A stretch of DNA of 64,000 bases from NCBI RefSeq assembly GCF_002737755.1, contig NZ_PEGH01000019.1, positions 186,001 through 250,000 of the forward strand, in the 5' to 3' direction. A program made the translations under genes and the position numbers. Below, in pieces: positions 9,564-18,372 of the stretch. Each line of letters starts with the position of its first letter. Within the stretch, counting starts at the first letter, position 1. Under the pieces are notes generated by a model. The model was given only the letters and a program-made list of their open reading frames with translations, was not told where the DNA came from and searched no databases. Origin of the DNA: Caulobacter sp. BP25. GTDB lineage: Bacteria; Pseudomonadota; Alphaproteobacteria; Caulobacterales; Caulobacteraceae.

Positions 9564-9906
9564 CGGCCACCCGGCTACAAACGGCTGGCGTCATGCTTCG
9601 CGGGCGCCGGGCTTGCGGCGCACTAGGCAGCCTGGGCCAGACTTTGCGGCCTCGCCCCTCGATGGAAGGTCTGGAGAGTGGCGGCGATCAAGGCGCAATG
9701 CGCCACGACCATCTAATGATCATGGTCATATAATAGGACGCCGCAGGCGCATCCCCCCTCCTCATCACGAGGAAAGACGCGACGCACGCCGCCACTCCGC
9801 ACGTGAACCCGTCACACTCATGAGGCAATTTGTCACTTTATTGCTTTTGTCATTTAGAGACATTATTGCTGATTGATAGCCGTTCCACGGCGCGGAGGAA
9901 AACGCG
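9564..9906. other. Intergenic region with dyad and AT-rich repeats before the aldo/keto reductase
   Basis: I see no convincing gene in these 343 bases. There is a dyad (9707-9727) followed by a TATAAT box (9729-9734). Nearer the next gene, an AT-rich stretch (about 9828-9880) contains two copies of TTGTCA followed by TTTA-like sequence, which may be operator half-sites. Confidence 0.45.
9707..9734. promoter_or_regulatory. Dyad GACCAT-N9-ATGGTC next to a TATAAT box
   Basis: GACCAT (9707-9712) and ATGGTC (9722-9727) form an inverted repeat around ATGATCAT, immediately followed by TATAAT (9729-9734). The arrangement resembles a repressed promoter. The regulator is unknown and the distance to the reductase start is about 170 bases. 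Confidence 0.4.
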
Positions 9907-10796
9907 ATGTCAGATATCAACGCCGCGGTGGCGGGCTCCTTCCTTATCGGCGGGGACCTGCGCATCAACCGCCTGGGTTATGGGGCGATGCGCATCACGG
10001 GCCCCGGCTTCTGGGGCGAACCCGTGGATCGGGACGAAGCGCTGCGCGTGCTGCGCCGGGCGCCGGAGCTGGGCATCGATTTCATCGACACGGCCGACAG
10101 CTACGGCCCGTTCGTCAGCGAGGACCTGATCGCGGAAGCCTTGTCGCCCTATGACAACATGGTGATCGCCACCAAGGGGGATTGGTTCGCCCGGGCGTCA
10201 CCGACGAACTTTGGCCGATCATTGGCCACCCCGCCTACCTGAACCAGTGCGTTCGCATGAGCCTGCGGCGTCTTAAGGTCGAACGGATCGACCTTTGGCA
10301 GTTGCACCGTGTGGACCCGAACGTGCCGGAAGCCGATCAATTCGGCTTTATCGCCGATATGATTGAGCAGGGCCTTATCCGCCATGCGGGCTTGAGCCAA
10401 GTGACCATCGAGCAGATCAAGACGGCGCAGCAGTACTTCCCGGTGGCGACCGTGCAGAACATGTACAATCTGGCGCACCGGGTCGACGAAGACGTGCTCG
10501 ACTACTGCGAAGCCAACGGCATAGGCTTCATTCCCTGGTTCCCGCTCGCCTCTGGAGGGCTGGCGCAGCCCGGCGGCCTCGTCGACGCGCTGGCCAGGGC
10601 CAAGGGCGCGAGCGCCAGCCAGATCGCGCTCGCCTGGATGCTCAAGCGCAGCCCGTCGATCATCGCCATTCCCGGCACCAGTCGCGTCAAGCACCTGGAG
10701 GAGAACGTCGCCGGCGGCGCGGTCGTTTTGACCGACGAGGAGTTCGAGGCGCTAAACACGGCGTCGCCCGCTCCCCTAAATCTGACCAGACACTAA
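9907..10796 (+). pseudogene. Aldo/keto reductase, frameshifted
   Basis: Two adjoining frames together give one aldo/keto reductase of about 296 residues. The first (9907 to about 10180) carries [11 protein letters not shown] with the catalytic Asp and Tyr, and VIATKG with the catalytic Lys. The second, read to 10796, starts with [16 protein letters not shown] and includes LWQLHRVDP and the NADP-binding IPGTSRVKHLEEN. The break falls in a run of five G at 10176-10180, just after the catalytic Lys codon; one extra G restores the frame. It is either a real null mutation or a sequencing error. The start has CGGAGGA upstream. Confidence 0.85.
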
Positions 10797-10905
10797 GGTC
10801 GAGGCGGCTCAGCGGCTCCGCCGCGCAGTCGCCCCACCCTATGATGGCCGGTCCGCGCTAGCGCGGACCGGCGCCGCCGCCTCGCCTATTGAATACCGCC
10901 CGGCC

Positions 10906-12342
10906 TCACGACGCGCTCCAGCCGCCGCCCAGCGCCTGGAACGAGCGGATCGCCGCGCGCGCGGCCTCGGTTCTGGCTTGCGCCCGAGCGTCCCGTACGG
11001 CAAGCAGCCGCGCATCGGCGTCGAGCACCTCGACCAGACTGACCGCGCCTGCCTCATAGGCCACTTGCGAGGCGGTGCGAGCCTTGGCCAATGAGGTCTC
11101 TCCATCGGACAGGACGCGCGTCTGCTCCTCGCGCTTGACGAGACTGACAAAGGCGTTCTCCACGTCCTCGCTCGCCCGCAGCACGGCTTGCTGATAGGCC
11201 GCCAGAGCTTCGGCCTTACGCCCTTTCGCCGCCTTGACCTCTGCGTTGACACGACCGAAATCGAACAGCCGCCAGCGCAGCCCCAGCACGCCCTGCGCCT
11301 GGGTCGCCGGCCCCTCGAACAGCGTGCCGCGACTGGTCGTCGCGGTCCCGACCAGTCCGCTCAGCGAGAGCTTGGGAAAGTATTGCGAGAGCGCCCATCC
11401 AACCTCGGCGTTGCTGGCGCGCAGGCGCTGCTCGGCGACGATCAGGTCAGGGCGGCGACGCAGAAGCTCGGCGGGTCCGCCGGCGTCGGCCAAGCCTGGC
11501 GCGGCGGGGATCGCGGCGGGTGGAGTCAGTTCCGCGCGATAGGTCCCGGGCTGAGCGCCCTGGATGACATCCATGGCGTTGAGCGCCGCCTCCAGGCCTT
11601 CCTCAAGCACCGGAATGCTGGCGCGGGTCTGCGCCAAGGCGCCTTGCGCCTGTTGCAGCTGCAGGTCCGCCGCGGCGCCGCGCTCGTACTGTAGACGCAC
11701 TGTGTCGACGAGCTTGGACTGGGTCTCGACCTGACGGCGCGCGATCGCCAGCCGCTCCTGGAGGCCTCTCACCAGCAGATAGGTGTCGGCCGTCTGAGCG
11801 GCCACGGCGAGCCTGGCCGCCGCCACGCCGGCCTTGGCCGCTTCGTAACGGGCCAGAGCCGCCTCGCGATCACGACGGGTTCCGCCAAAGACGTCGAGCT
11901 CCCATCCCGCGACCAGATTGCCCTCGTAGGAGGACCCATCCCGGTCAAAGCCGGGCGTGGCGGCCAGCAGACGGCCAGTCGGCGTCTGGGTGGAGGTGTG
12001 AACCGTGGCGGCCTGGCCCTGGATCGACGCCGACGGCAAGAGCGCCGCCGTGGCTGCGCCAAGACCAGCCCGGGCCTGCGTCACGCGAGCCGTCGCCTGA
12101 GCCAAGTCGAGGTTCTGGGCCAGAGCCCGGTCAACCAAGCGGTCGAGGACCGGATCGTTGAAGCCCCGCCACCAGGCCTCGGCCGGCGCTGGGGCGACGA
12201 TCCGCGCGGCGATAGCTGGCTGCCCCATGAAGGCGCCCGCCTTGGGCGCGGGGGGCGCGACATAGTCCGGACCGACGGCGCAGCCCGAGAGGAGCGTGAC
12301 ACCGGCGGCGGCCAGCAAGGCGGGAAAACGGACAGAGCGCAT
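10906..12342 (-). CDS. NodT-family outer-membrane efflux lipoprotein
   Basis: This 478-residue protein is an RND outer-membrane factor. The N-terminus MRSVRFPALLAAAGVTLLSG ends in a lipobox with the acylated cysteine at residue 21, followed by VGPDY, typical of NodT/OprM lipoproteins. Two OEP repeats follow, with LLRRRPDLIVAEQRLRASNA midway. It is divergent from the TetR gene at 12435 and from the adaptor/pump pair downstream of it. Sharing of near-identical dyads suggests it supplies the outer-membrane channel for that pump. The start was set by the signal peptide; the upstream in-frame extension lacks similarity. Confidence 0.92.
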   Translation of the reverse strand: MRSVRFPALLAAAGVTLLSGCAVGPDYVAPPAPKAGAFMGQPAIAARIVAPAPAEAWWRGFNDPVLDRLVDRALAQNLDLAQATARVTQARAGLGAATAALLPSASIQGQAATVHTSTQTPTGRLLAATPGFDRDGSSYEGNLVAGWELDVFGGTRRDREAALARYEAAKAGVAAARLAVAAQTADTYLLVRGLQERLAIARRQVETQSKLVDTVRLQYERGAAADLQLQQAQGALAQTRASIPVLEEGLEAALNAMDVIQGAQPGTYRAELTPPAAIPAAPGLADAGGPAELLRRRPDLIVAEQRLRASNAEVGWALSQYFPKLSLSGLVGTATTSRGTLFEGPATQAQGVLGLRWRLFDFGRVNAEVKAAKGRKAEALAAYQQAVLRASEDVENAFVSLVKREEQTRVLSDGETSLAKARTASQVAYEAGAVSLVEVLDADARLLAVRDARAQARTEAARAAIRSFQALGGGWSAS

Positions 12343-12368
12343 GGGACTCCCGCTGAGCTCAAACAAGG

Positions 12369-12396
12369 TTGTGACCATATGCCAATATCGTCACTA
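12369..12396. promoter_or_regulatory. Candidate TetR operator between OMF and TetR genes
   Basis: TTGTGACCA (12369-12377) and TCGTCACTA (12388-12396) form an imperfect inverted repeat with a 10-base spacer. The left arm and spacer length are the same as in the element at 13089-13116. It lies between the divergent OMF and TetR starts. Confidence 0.65.
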
Positions 12397-12434
12397 GTTT
12401 GTCAATCTCGATAACGGGTGCTAGCGTCCCTGGT

Positions 12435-13058
12435 ATGAGCACGATCGACTCTTCTTCTCCGATGGCAGGCCGGCGCGGCCCTACCGAACACGGCGTGCGC
12501 GATCAGATCGTCGAAGCGGCGCGAGCGCATTTCAGTCGCTTTGGCTACGGCAAGACCACGGTCGCGGACCTGGCCAAGGCCATCGGCTTCTCCAAGGCCT
12601 ACATCTACAAGTTCTTCGATTCCAAGCAGGCGATCGGCCAGGCGATCTGCGCCCAAACCCTCGAGCAGGTTTTCGCCGGCGGTAAGGCCAGCATCGCGGA
12701 GGGCAAGTCAGAATCGGACAAGTTGCGTAGATTTTTCAATGGAATAATCGCAGCGAGCGCCGAACTCTTCTTCGAAGACAAGATGCTCTACGACATCGCC
12801 GCCCATGCGGCTGAAGAGCGGTGGCCCTCGGTGATCGCCTACATGGAATGCGCCGAGGAGACGCTGAAGACGATCATCCTCGCGGGGCGAGAATCTGGCG
12901 AATTCGAGCGCAAGACGCCGATCGACGAGACCTGCGAGGCGATCCTGCTGGCCATGCAGAGCTTCATGAACCCTCTGATGCTGAAGCATAACCTGAAGGA
13001 CCTACCCGAGGATCCCGCCAAGGTGATCAACCTAGTGCTGCGCAGCCTCGCGCCGTAG
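12435..13058 (+). CDS. TetR-family repressor of the second RND system
   Basis: The 207-residue protein has an N-terminal TetR DNA-binding domain (TTVADLAKAIGFSKAYIYKF, helix-turn-helix about residues 43-62) and an alpha-helical C-terminal domain. The start at 12435 is favoured since the region before it has no family similarity. It lies between the divergent OMF and the adaptor/pump genes, and a dyad with TTGTGACCA arms occurs on both sides of it. This suggests it represses itself, the OMF and the pump genes. Confidence 0.88.
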   Translation: MSTIDSSSPMAGRRGPTEHGVRDQIVEAARAHFSRFGYGKTTVADLAKAIGFSKAYIYKFFDSKQAIGQAICAQTLEQVFAGGKASIAEGKSESDKLRRFFNGIIAASAELFFEDKMLYDIAAHAAEERWPSVIAYMECAEETLKTIILAGRESGEFERKTPIDETCEAILLAMQSFMNPLMLKHNLKDLPEDPAKVINLVLRSLAP

Positions 13059-13088
13059 TTTCATCGCTGTGACATAACGACCCCGATG

Positions 13089-13116
13089 TTGTGACCAGTT
13101 GACATATTGGTCACAA
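13089..13116. promoter_or_regulatory. Candidate TetR operator before the adaptor gene
   Basis: TTGTGACCA (13089-13097) and TGGTCACAA (13108-13116) are perfect 9-base inverted arms around a 10-base spacer, ending 44 bases before the adaptor start. A related element with the same left arm lies upstream of the regulator itself. Confidence 0.72.
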
Positions 13117-13160
13117 GGCATCAGCTTAAGCGCCTTCCGTTCAGGCAGGACTCTTAAGCC

Positions 13161-14249
13161 ATGTCGTCTCGAACCCTAGCCCTCGCCCTGCTCATGGGCG
13201 GTCTGGCGCCCCTGGCCGCCTGTGGCGGTAAAGCTGGCGCGGACGACCCGCGCACCACACCCCCCATTGTCCGTGTGACCACGGCGGGCGCGGCGGCCCA
13301 AGGCGAGCGGCGGTTCAGCGGCGTCGTCACAGCGCGCGTCCAGAGCGACCTGGGCTTCCGGGTCGGGGGCAAGGTGGTGGAACGCCTGGTCGACGCCGGA
13401 CAGACGGTTCGGCGCGGCCAACCGCTGATGCGGATCGACGCCACCGACTACGCCCTGGCCGTCTCGGCCCAGAACCAGCAGGTCGAAGCCGCGCGGGCGC
13501 GGGCCCTGCAGACGGCGTCCGACGAGCGTCGCCTGCGCGGCCTCGTCGCGGCGGGAGCGGTTTCCGCCATCACCTACGACCAGGCAAAGGCCGCGGCCGA
13601 CGCCGCCAAGGCCCAGCTCGACGCCGCCGAGGCCCAGGCGCGCGTGACCCGCAACACCGCCGGCTACGCCGTGCTGACCGCCGACGCCGACGGCGTGGTG
13701 GTCGAAACCCTCGCCGAGCCCGGCCAGGTCGTGGCCGCCGGCCAGCCCGTGGTTCGCCTGGCGCATGCCGGTCCCCGCGAGGCCACCATCACCCTGCCCG
13801 AGACGGTCCGCCCGGCGGTGGGTTCACAGGCGCGGGCCTTCAGCTTTGATGGCGGCGCTGTCGGTCAGGCCCGGCTGCGTCAGCTCTCCGACGCGGCCGA
13901 TCCGCGTACGCGTACGTTCGAGGCCAAGTATGTCCTCAGCGGCCCGGCCGCGCAGGCGCCGCTGGGCTCGACGATGATCGTGGCCCTGCCCACCCAACCC
14001 AGCGGCTCGGTCAAGGGTGTCGAAGCGCCGATCGGCGCGCTCTACGACGCAGGCAAGGGGCCGGGCGTCTGGGTGATCAAGCCCGGCGCCTCGACCGTTG
14101 AATGGCGCCCCGTACGCTTGGCCGGCGTCAGCGCCGAGACGGTGACGATCACCGAGGGCCTTCGTGGCGACGAACAGTTCGTCGCCCTGGGCGCCCATCT
14201 GCTGCACCAGGGTCAAAAGGTCCGCGTCCAGACCGGAGCGGCGCGATGA
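13161..14249 (+). CDS. RND efflux periplasmic adaptor, lipoprotein
   Basis: The 362-residue adaptor starts with a lipoprotein signal ending LAPLAAC, with the acylated cysteine at residue 21. It has the split lipoyl-like motifs (FRVGGKVVERLVDAGQTVRR and the later DADGVVVETLAEPGQVV) around a helical hairpin, then a beta-barrel domain. It would join the RND pump encoded immediately downstream (ATGA overlap) to an outer-membrane channel, probably the NodT protein at 10906. A perfect dyad upstream implies TetR control. Confidence 0.92.
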   Translation: MSSRTLALALLMGGLAPLAACGGKAGADDPRTTPPIVRVTTAGAAAQGERRFSGVVTARVQSDLGFRVGGKVVERLVDAGQTVRRGQPLMRIDATDYALAVSAQNQQVEAARARALQTASDERRLRGLVAAGAVSAITYDQAKAAADAAKAQLDAAEAQARVTRNTAGYAVLTADADGVVVETLAEPGQVVAAGQPVVRLAHAGPREATITLPETVRPAVGSQARAFSFDGGAVGQARLRQLSDAADPRTRTFEAKYVLSGPAAQAPLGSTMIVALPTQPSGSVKGVEAPIGALYDAGKGPGVWVIKPGASTVEWRPVRLAGVSAETVTITEGLRGDEQFVALGAHLLHQGQKVRVQTGAAR

Positions 14250-17200
14250 ACTTCAATCTTTCCGCCCTGGCGGTCCGCGAGCGGTCGATCACCCTCTTCC
14301 TGATCATCGCCATCACCTTCGCCGGCGCCTTCGCCTTCATGAAGCTGGGCCGCGCCGAGGACCCCAGCTTCTCGATCAAGGTGATGACCATCGTCAGCGC
14401 CTGGCCCGGCGCGACGGCCCAGGAGATGCAGGACCAGGTCGCCGAGCCGCTGGAAAAGCGGATGCAGGAGCTGAAGTGGTACGACCGCTCCGAGACCTTC
14501 ACGCGCCCGGGGCTGGCCTTCACCACCCTAACCTTGAAGGATCAGATCCCTGCCAAGGAGCTGCAGGAGCAGTTCTACCAGACCCGCAAGAAGATGGCCG
14601 ACGAGGCGCCCAACCTGCCGCGTGGCGTGCTGGGGCCGTTCGTCAATGACGAGTACGGCGACGTGACCTTCGCGCTCTATGCGCTGAAGGCCAAGGGCGA
14701 GCCCCAACGCCTGCTGGTCCGCCAGGCCGAGACCCTGCGCCAGCGCCTTCTGCATGTGCCCGGCGTCAAGAAGGTGCAGATCATCGGCGAGCAGCCGCAG
14801 AAGATCTTCGTCGAGTTCAGCCAGGCGCGCCTGGCGACCCTGGGCGTTAGTCCCCGCGATCTCTTCGCCGCCCTGAATGACCGCAACCTGGTCACCCCCG
14901 CAGGCGCGATCGAGACACAAGGCCCGCAGGTGCAAATCCGCCTCGACGGCGCCATCGACAGCCTGGAGACCATCAAGGAAACGCCGATCGTGGTCGGCGG
15001 CCGTACGCTCAAGCTCGGCGACATCGCCGACGTCAAGCGCGGCTACGAGGACCCAGCCACCTTCCTGATCCGCAATGGCGGCGAGCCGGCCATCGTGCTG
15101 GGCGTGGTGATGAAGGATCGGTTCAACGGTCTGGAGCTGGGCAAGAACCTCGAGAATGAAGCCAAGGCGATCCAGGGCGAGATGCCGCTGGGCATGAGCT
15201 TTTCGAAGATCACCGACCAGGCGGTGAACATCCACGAGGCCTACAGCGAGTTCATGCTGAAGTTCTTCGTGGCCCTGGCCGTGGTCATCGTGGTCAGCCT
15301 GATCAGCCTGGGTTTCCGCGTGGGCGTGGTCGTGGCCATGGCCGTGCCGCTGACCCTCGCCGGCGTCTTCGTGATCATGCTGGTCACTGGCCGAGACTTC
15401 GACCGCATCACCCTGGGCGCGCTGATCCTGTCCCTGGGTCTCCTAGTCGACGACGCCATCATCATCATCGAGACGATCGTCGTGAAGATGGAGGAAGGCA
15501 AGGACCGGATCTCGGCGGCGACCTACGCCTGGGGCCACACGGCCGCGCCGATGCTGGCCGGCACCCTGGTCACCATCATCGGCCTGATGCCGGTGGGCTT
15601 CGCGCAGTCCTCCGCCGGCGAATACGCGGGCAACATCTTCTGGGTCGTCGCCTTCGCCCTGATCACCTCGTGGTTCGTGGCGGTGATTTTCACGCCCTAT
15701 CTTGGCGTGCTGATGATCCCCAAAATCAAGCCGATCGAGGGCGGCCACGCGGCGATCTACGACACGCCGCGCTATCGCAAGCTGCGCGCCCTGGTCACCT
15801 GGACAGTGGTCAACCGCTTCAAGGTCGCGGCCGGCGTCGGCGTGGCCATGGTCTTGGCCGTGCTGATGATGGGCGGGGTCAAGCAGCAGTTCTTCCCCGG
15901 CTCGGATCGCCCGGAGGTTCTGATCGAGGTTCAGATGCCGGAGGGCCAGAGCATCGGCTCGACCAGCCAAGCCGTGGCCAAGGTCGAGGCGTGGCTGGCC
16001 AAGCAGCCGGAAGCCAGGATCTATACGAGCTACATCGGCCAGGGCGCGCCGCGCTTCTTCCTGGCCATCTCGCCCGAGTTGCCCGACCCGTCCTTCGCCA
16101 AGATCGTCGTGCTGACGCCCAACGAGAAGGCGCGCGACGCGCTGAAGAAGCGTTTCCGCCAGTTCGCGGCGAACGGCGCGGTTCCGGGCGCGAAGCTGCG
16201 CGCCACTCAGATCGTCTTCGGCCCGCCCTCGCCCTTCCCGGTCGCCTTCCGGGTCATGGGGCCGGACGCCGCTCGCGTGCGCGACATCGCCGAGCAGGTC
16301 AAAGGCGTGATGCTGGCCGACAAGGGCATGCGCCAAGTCAATCTCGATTGGGGCGAGCGCACGCCGACCGTGCATTTCGTGCTCGATCAGGATCGGCTGA
16401 ACGCCTTCGGCCTCAGCTCGACCGACGCTTCCCAGCAGCTTCAGTTCTTGTTGAGCGGCGTGACGGTGACGCAGGTGCGCGAAGACATCCGGACCGTGGA
16501 CGTTGTCGCACGGACCAACGGCCAGGACCGTCTCGATCCGGCCAGGCTTGGCGCCTTCACCCTGGTCGGGGCCGCCGGCCAGCGCGTACCGCTCGACCAG
16601 ATCGGCAAGGCCGAGATCCGCATGGAGGATCCCATCCTGCGCCGCCGCGACCGTATTCCGACCATCACCGTGCGCGGCGATATCGACGAGCGCCTGCAGC
16701 CGCCGGACGTCTCGATCGCGGTCCAGAAGTCGCTGCAACCGATCATCAAGGCCCTGCCGGCCGGTTATCGGATCGAAATGGGCGGCTCGATCGAAGAAGC
16801 TGGCAAGGCCAACGCCGCCTTGGCCGTCGTCTTCCCCCTGATGTTCGTCCTGATGATGATCGTGATCATCTTCCAGGTTCGGTCGTTGTCGGCGATGTGG
16901 ATGGTGCTCTTGACCGCGCCGCTGGCTCTGGTGGGCGTCGCACCGACCTTGCTGATCTTCCATCAGCCCTTCGGGTTCAACGCGATCCTGGGCCTGATCG
17001 CCCTGGCCGGGATCATCATGCGCAACAGCCTGATCCTCATTGGCCAGATCCAGATCAACCAAGAGGAGGGTCTTGATCCCTTCCACGCCGTCGTCGAGGC
17101 CACCGTCCAAAGGGCGCGCCCCGTGATCCTGACGGCCCTGGCGGCGGTGTTCGCCTTCATGCCCCTGACCCTGTCGGTGTTCTGGTCCTCAATGGCCTAC

Positions 17201-17341
17201 ACCCTGATCGGCGGCACGATCGGCGGCACCATCCTCACCCTGGTCTTCCTGCCGGCGCTTTACGCGATGTGGTTCAGGATCAAGAACGCCCGCGATGAAG
17301 ACGGGCGAACGACGACGGGGTCACCAGTCCTGACCCCGTAG
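14246..17341 (+). CDS. RND efflux transporter, inner-membrane pump
   Basis: At 1031 residues this is a full-length HAE/AcrB-superfamily pump. A first membrane helix follows RERSITLFLIIAITF, the large porter domains contain AWPGATAQEMQDQVAEPLEK, and the proton-relay aspartates lie in LGLLVDDAIIIIET. The second membrane block is near residues 860-1015. The ATG overlaps the adaptor stop by four bases. It is a different subfamily from the pump at 1431. The substrate is unknown. Confidence 0.93.
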   Translation: MNFNLSALAVRERSITLFLIIAITFAGAFAFMKLGRAEDPSFSIKVMTIVSAWPGATAQEMQDQVAEPLEKRMQELKWYDRSETFTRPGLAFTTLTLKDQIPAKELQEQFYQTRKKMADEAPNLPRGVLGPFVNDEYGDVTFALYALKAKGEPQRLLVRQAETLRQRLLHVPGVKKVQIIGEQPQKIFVEFSQARLATLGVSPRDLFAALNDRNLVTPAGAIETQGPQVQIRLDGAIDSLETIKETPIVVGGRTLKLGDIADVKRGYEDPATFLIRNGGEPAIVLGVVMKDRFNGLELGKNLENEAKAIQGEMPLGMSFSKITDQAVNIHEAYSEFMLKFFVALAVVIVVSLISLGFRVGVVVAMAVPLTLAGVFVIMLVTGRDFDRITLGALILSLGLLVDDAIIIIETIVVKMEEGKDRISAATYAWGHTAAPMLAGTLVTIIGLMPVGFAQSSAGEYAGNIFWVVAFALITSWFVAVIFTPYLGVLMIPKIKPIEGGHAAIYDTPRYRKLRALVTWTVVNRFKVAAGVGVAMVLAVLMMGGVKQQFFPGSDRPEVLIEVQMPEGQSIGSTSQAVAKVEAWLAKQPEARIYTSYIGQGAPRFFLAISPELPDPSFAKIVVLTPNEKARDALKKRFRQFAANGAVPGAKLRATQIVFGPPSPFPVAFRVMGPDAARVRDIAEQVKGVMLADKGMRQVNLDWGERTPTVHFVLDQDRLNAFGLSSTDASQQLQFLLSGVTVTQVREDIRTVDVVARTNGQDRLDPARLGAFTLVGAAGQRVPLDQIGKAEIRMEDPILRRRDRIPTITVRGDIDERLQPPDVSIAVQKSLQPIIKALPAGYRIEMGGSIEEAGKANAALAVVFPLMFVLMMIVIIFQVRSLSAMWMVLLTAPLALVGVAPTLLIFHQPFGFNAILGLIALAGIIMRNSLILIGQIQINQEEGLDPFHAVVEATVQRARPVILTALAAVFAFMPLTLSVFWSSMAYTLIGGTIGGTILTLVFLPALYAMWFRIKNARDEDGRTTTGSPVLTP

Positions 17342-17345
17342 TCGA

Positions 17346-17400
17346 CGGCCGCCGGCTCAGGGGCTGCCTCGCCCCCCCAGCCCCTCAAAGCCGGCGGCCG
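17346..17400. terminator. Long GC-rich hairpin after the second RND operon
   Basis: CGGCCGCCGGCT (17346-17357) pairs with AGCCGGCGGCCG (17389-17400), with a nested GGGGCTG/CAGCCCC stem. It starts five bases after the pump stop codon. No U-run follows, so it may act as a terminator or RNA-stabilising hairpin. Confidence 0.55.
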
Positions 17401-17437
17401 ATATCTCGCGAACTGGAAACGATCATTGGAGATCGCG

Positions 17438-18040
17438 ATGGCGACCCAAGCATCAGAGTCTCAAGCCCGCTCCGACGTGGCCGCGCGTGTGAAGCGCGCG
17501 GCGTCAACGCTCTTTTACCAGCGCGGGATTCTCGCCGTGGGGGTGAACGAGATCGCGTCAGCAGCGGGCGCGACAAAGATGAGCCTTTATCGCCACTTCC
17601 GCTCCAAGGACGAACTCGTTATCGCGTGCCTTGAGGCCAACGTCGCCGACGAGTTAGATCGGCTAAGGGCCATCGCGCGCCAATCTCCTAACGACCCGCT
17701 GGGCCAGCTCCGGGCCATTATCGCCGACGCCCATCAACGCATGTCGGCGCCGGGCGCGCGAGGCTGGATGCTCGCCAACGCGGCGATCGAGATTCCCGAT
17801 CCCAGCCACCCGATCCGCGCCGTCTGCGCCTGGGGTGAGGCGGTCCTGCGCAGCAAGATTCTGCAGATCGTTCGGAGGACCGGCCTTAGTCGTCCCGAGG
17901 CCCTCACCGATGGGCTCCTGCTGGTGCTCTATGGCGCGGCTTTTAGCTGGCGAGGACCTGGCGCCGGCGGCCCATCAGCGGCGATGGTCGAAACATGCGA
18001 GGCCCTTTTGGCCTACCACGCCCAAGGGGGCGCGAAATAG
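17438..18040 (+). CDS. TetR-family transcriptional regulator
   Basis: The 200-residue regulator has an N-terminal helix-turn-helix (VNEIASAAGATKMSLYRHFR, about residues 36-55) and a C-terminal alpha domain. The ATG at 17438 follows GGAG; a TTG twelve bases earlier is an alternative. It lies on the same strand as the RND pump, 96 bases after it and beyond a strong hairpin, so it is probably a separate unit. Its target is not evident. Confidence 0.87.
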   Translation: MATQASESQARSDVAARVKRAASTLFYQRGILAVGVNEIASAAGATKMSLYRHFRSKDELVIACLEANVADELDRLRAIARQSPNDPLGQLRAIIADAHQRMSAPGARGWMLANAAIEIPDPSHPIRAVCAWGEAVLRSKILQIVRRTGLSRPEALTDGLLLVLYGAAFSWRGPGAGGPSAAMVETCEALLAYHAQGGAK

Positions 18041-18372
18041 TCACCGCGAGCGGTCTGGCCGATCACCGCTCTCAGGGGAGCGTTAGGACGCAGGTCACTA
18101 GCCGGACCGACATCGCCGGCGCCGGCCTTGAATGCCACGCTCATGGCTTCCAGGCGCCTCATTGAACGGGAGGGAGACGAGCCCCCGCCTGCCCTCCCGT
18201 TCGCTACGGCCCGCTTGCGCGGTCGCGCTACATCATTCCCAAGACGGGGCCGAGCCCCAGGGATGCGTCAGACGGCCACCTGCGAGCGGACTCCACGGGG
18301 TGAGCGCCACCTCTGCGCGGGCATCCCACCGACTGACACCTAAGCGGCGCTGGAAACACCACACGCCCAGCG
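18041..18372. other. Intergenic region with hairpins
   Basis: No gene is supported here. Two inverted repeats are visible: GAGCGGT/ACCGCTC (18048-18054 and 18065-18071), just after the TetR stop, and a perfect 11-base repeat at 18164-18202. The region lies between the 3' ends of two convergent regulators, so the hairpins may end transcription from both sides. Confidence 0.5.
18164..18202. repeat. Perfect 11-base inverted repeat
   Basis: GAACGGGAGGG (18164-18174) and CCCTCCCGTTC (18192-18202) are perfect arms around 17 bases. The repeat lies in a convergent intergenic region and resembles a dispersed palindromic repeat or terminator stem. Confidence 0.55.

Noticed and set aside
9613-9876. Possible 87-residue protein before the aldo/keto reductase
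   Set aside because: Arg/Pro/His-rich without motifs, no ribosome-binding site, and it crosses promoter-like AT-rich repeats.
15443-17110. 555-codon minus-strand frame opposite the second RND pump
   Set aside because: Antisense shadow of a complete RND gene; His/Asp/Arg-rich low-complexity product.
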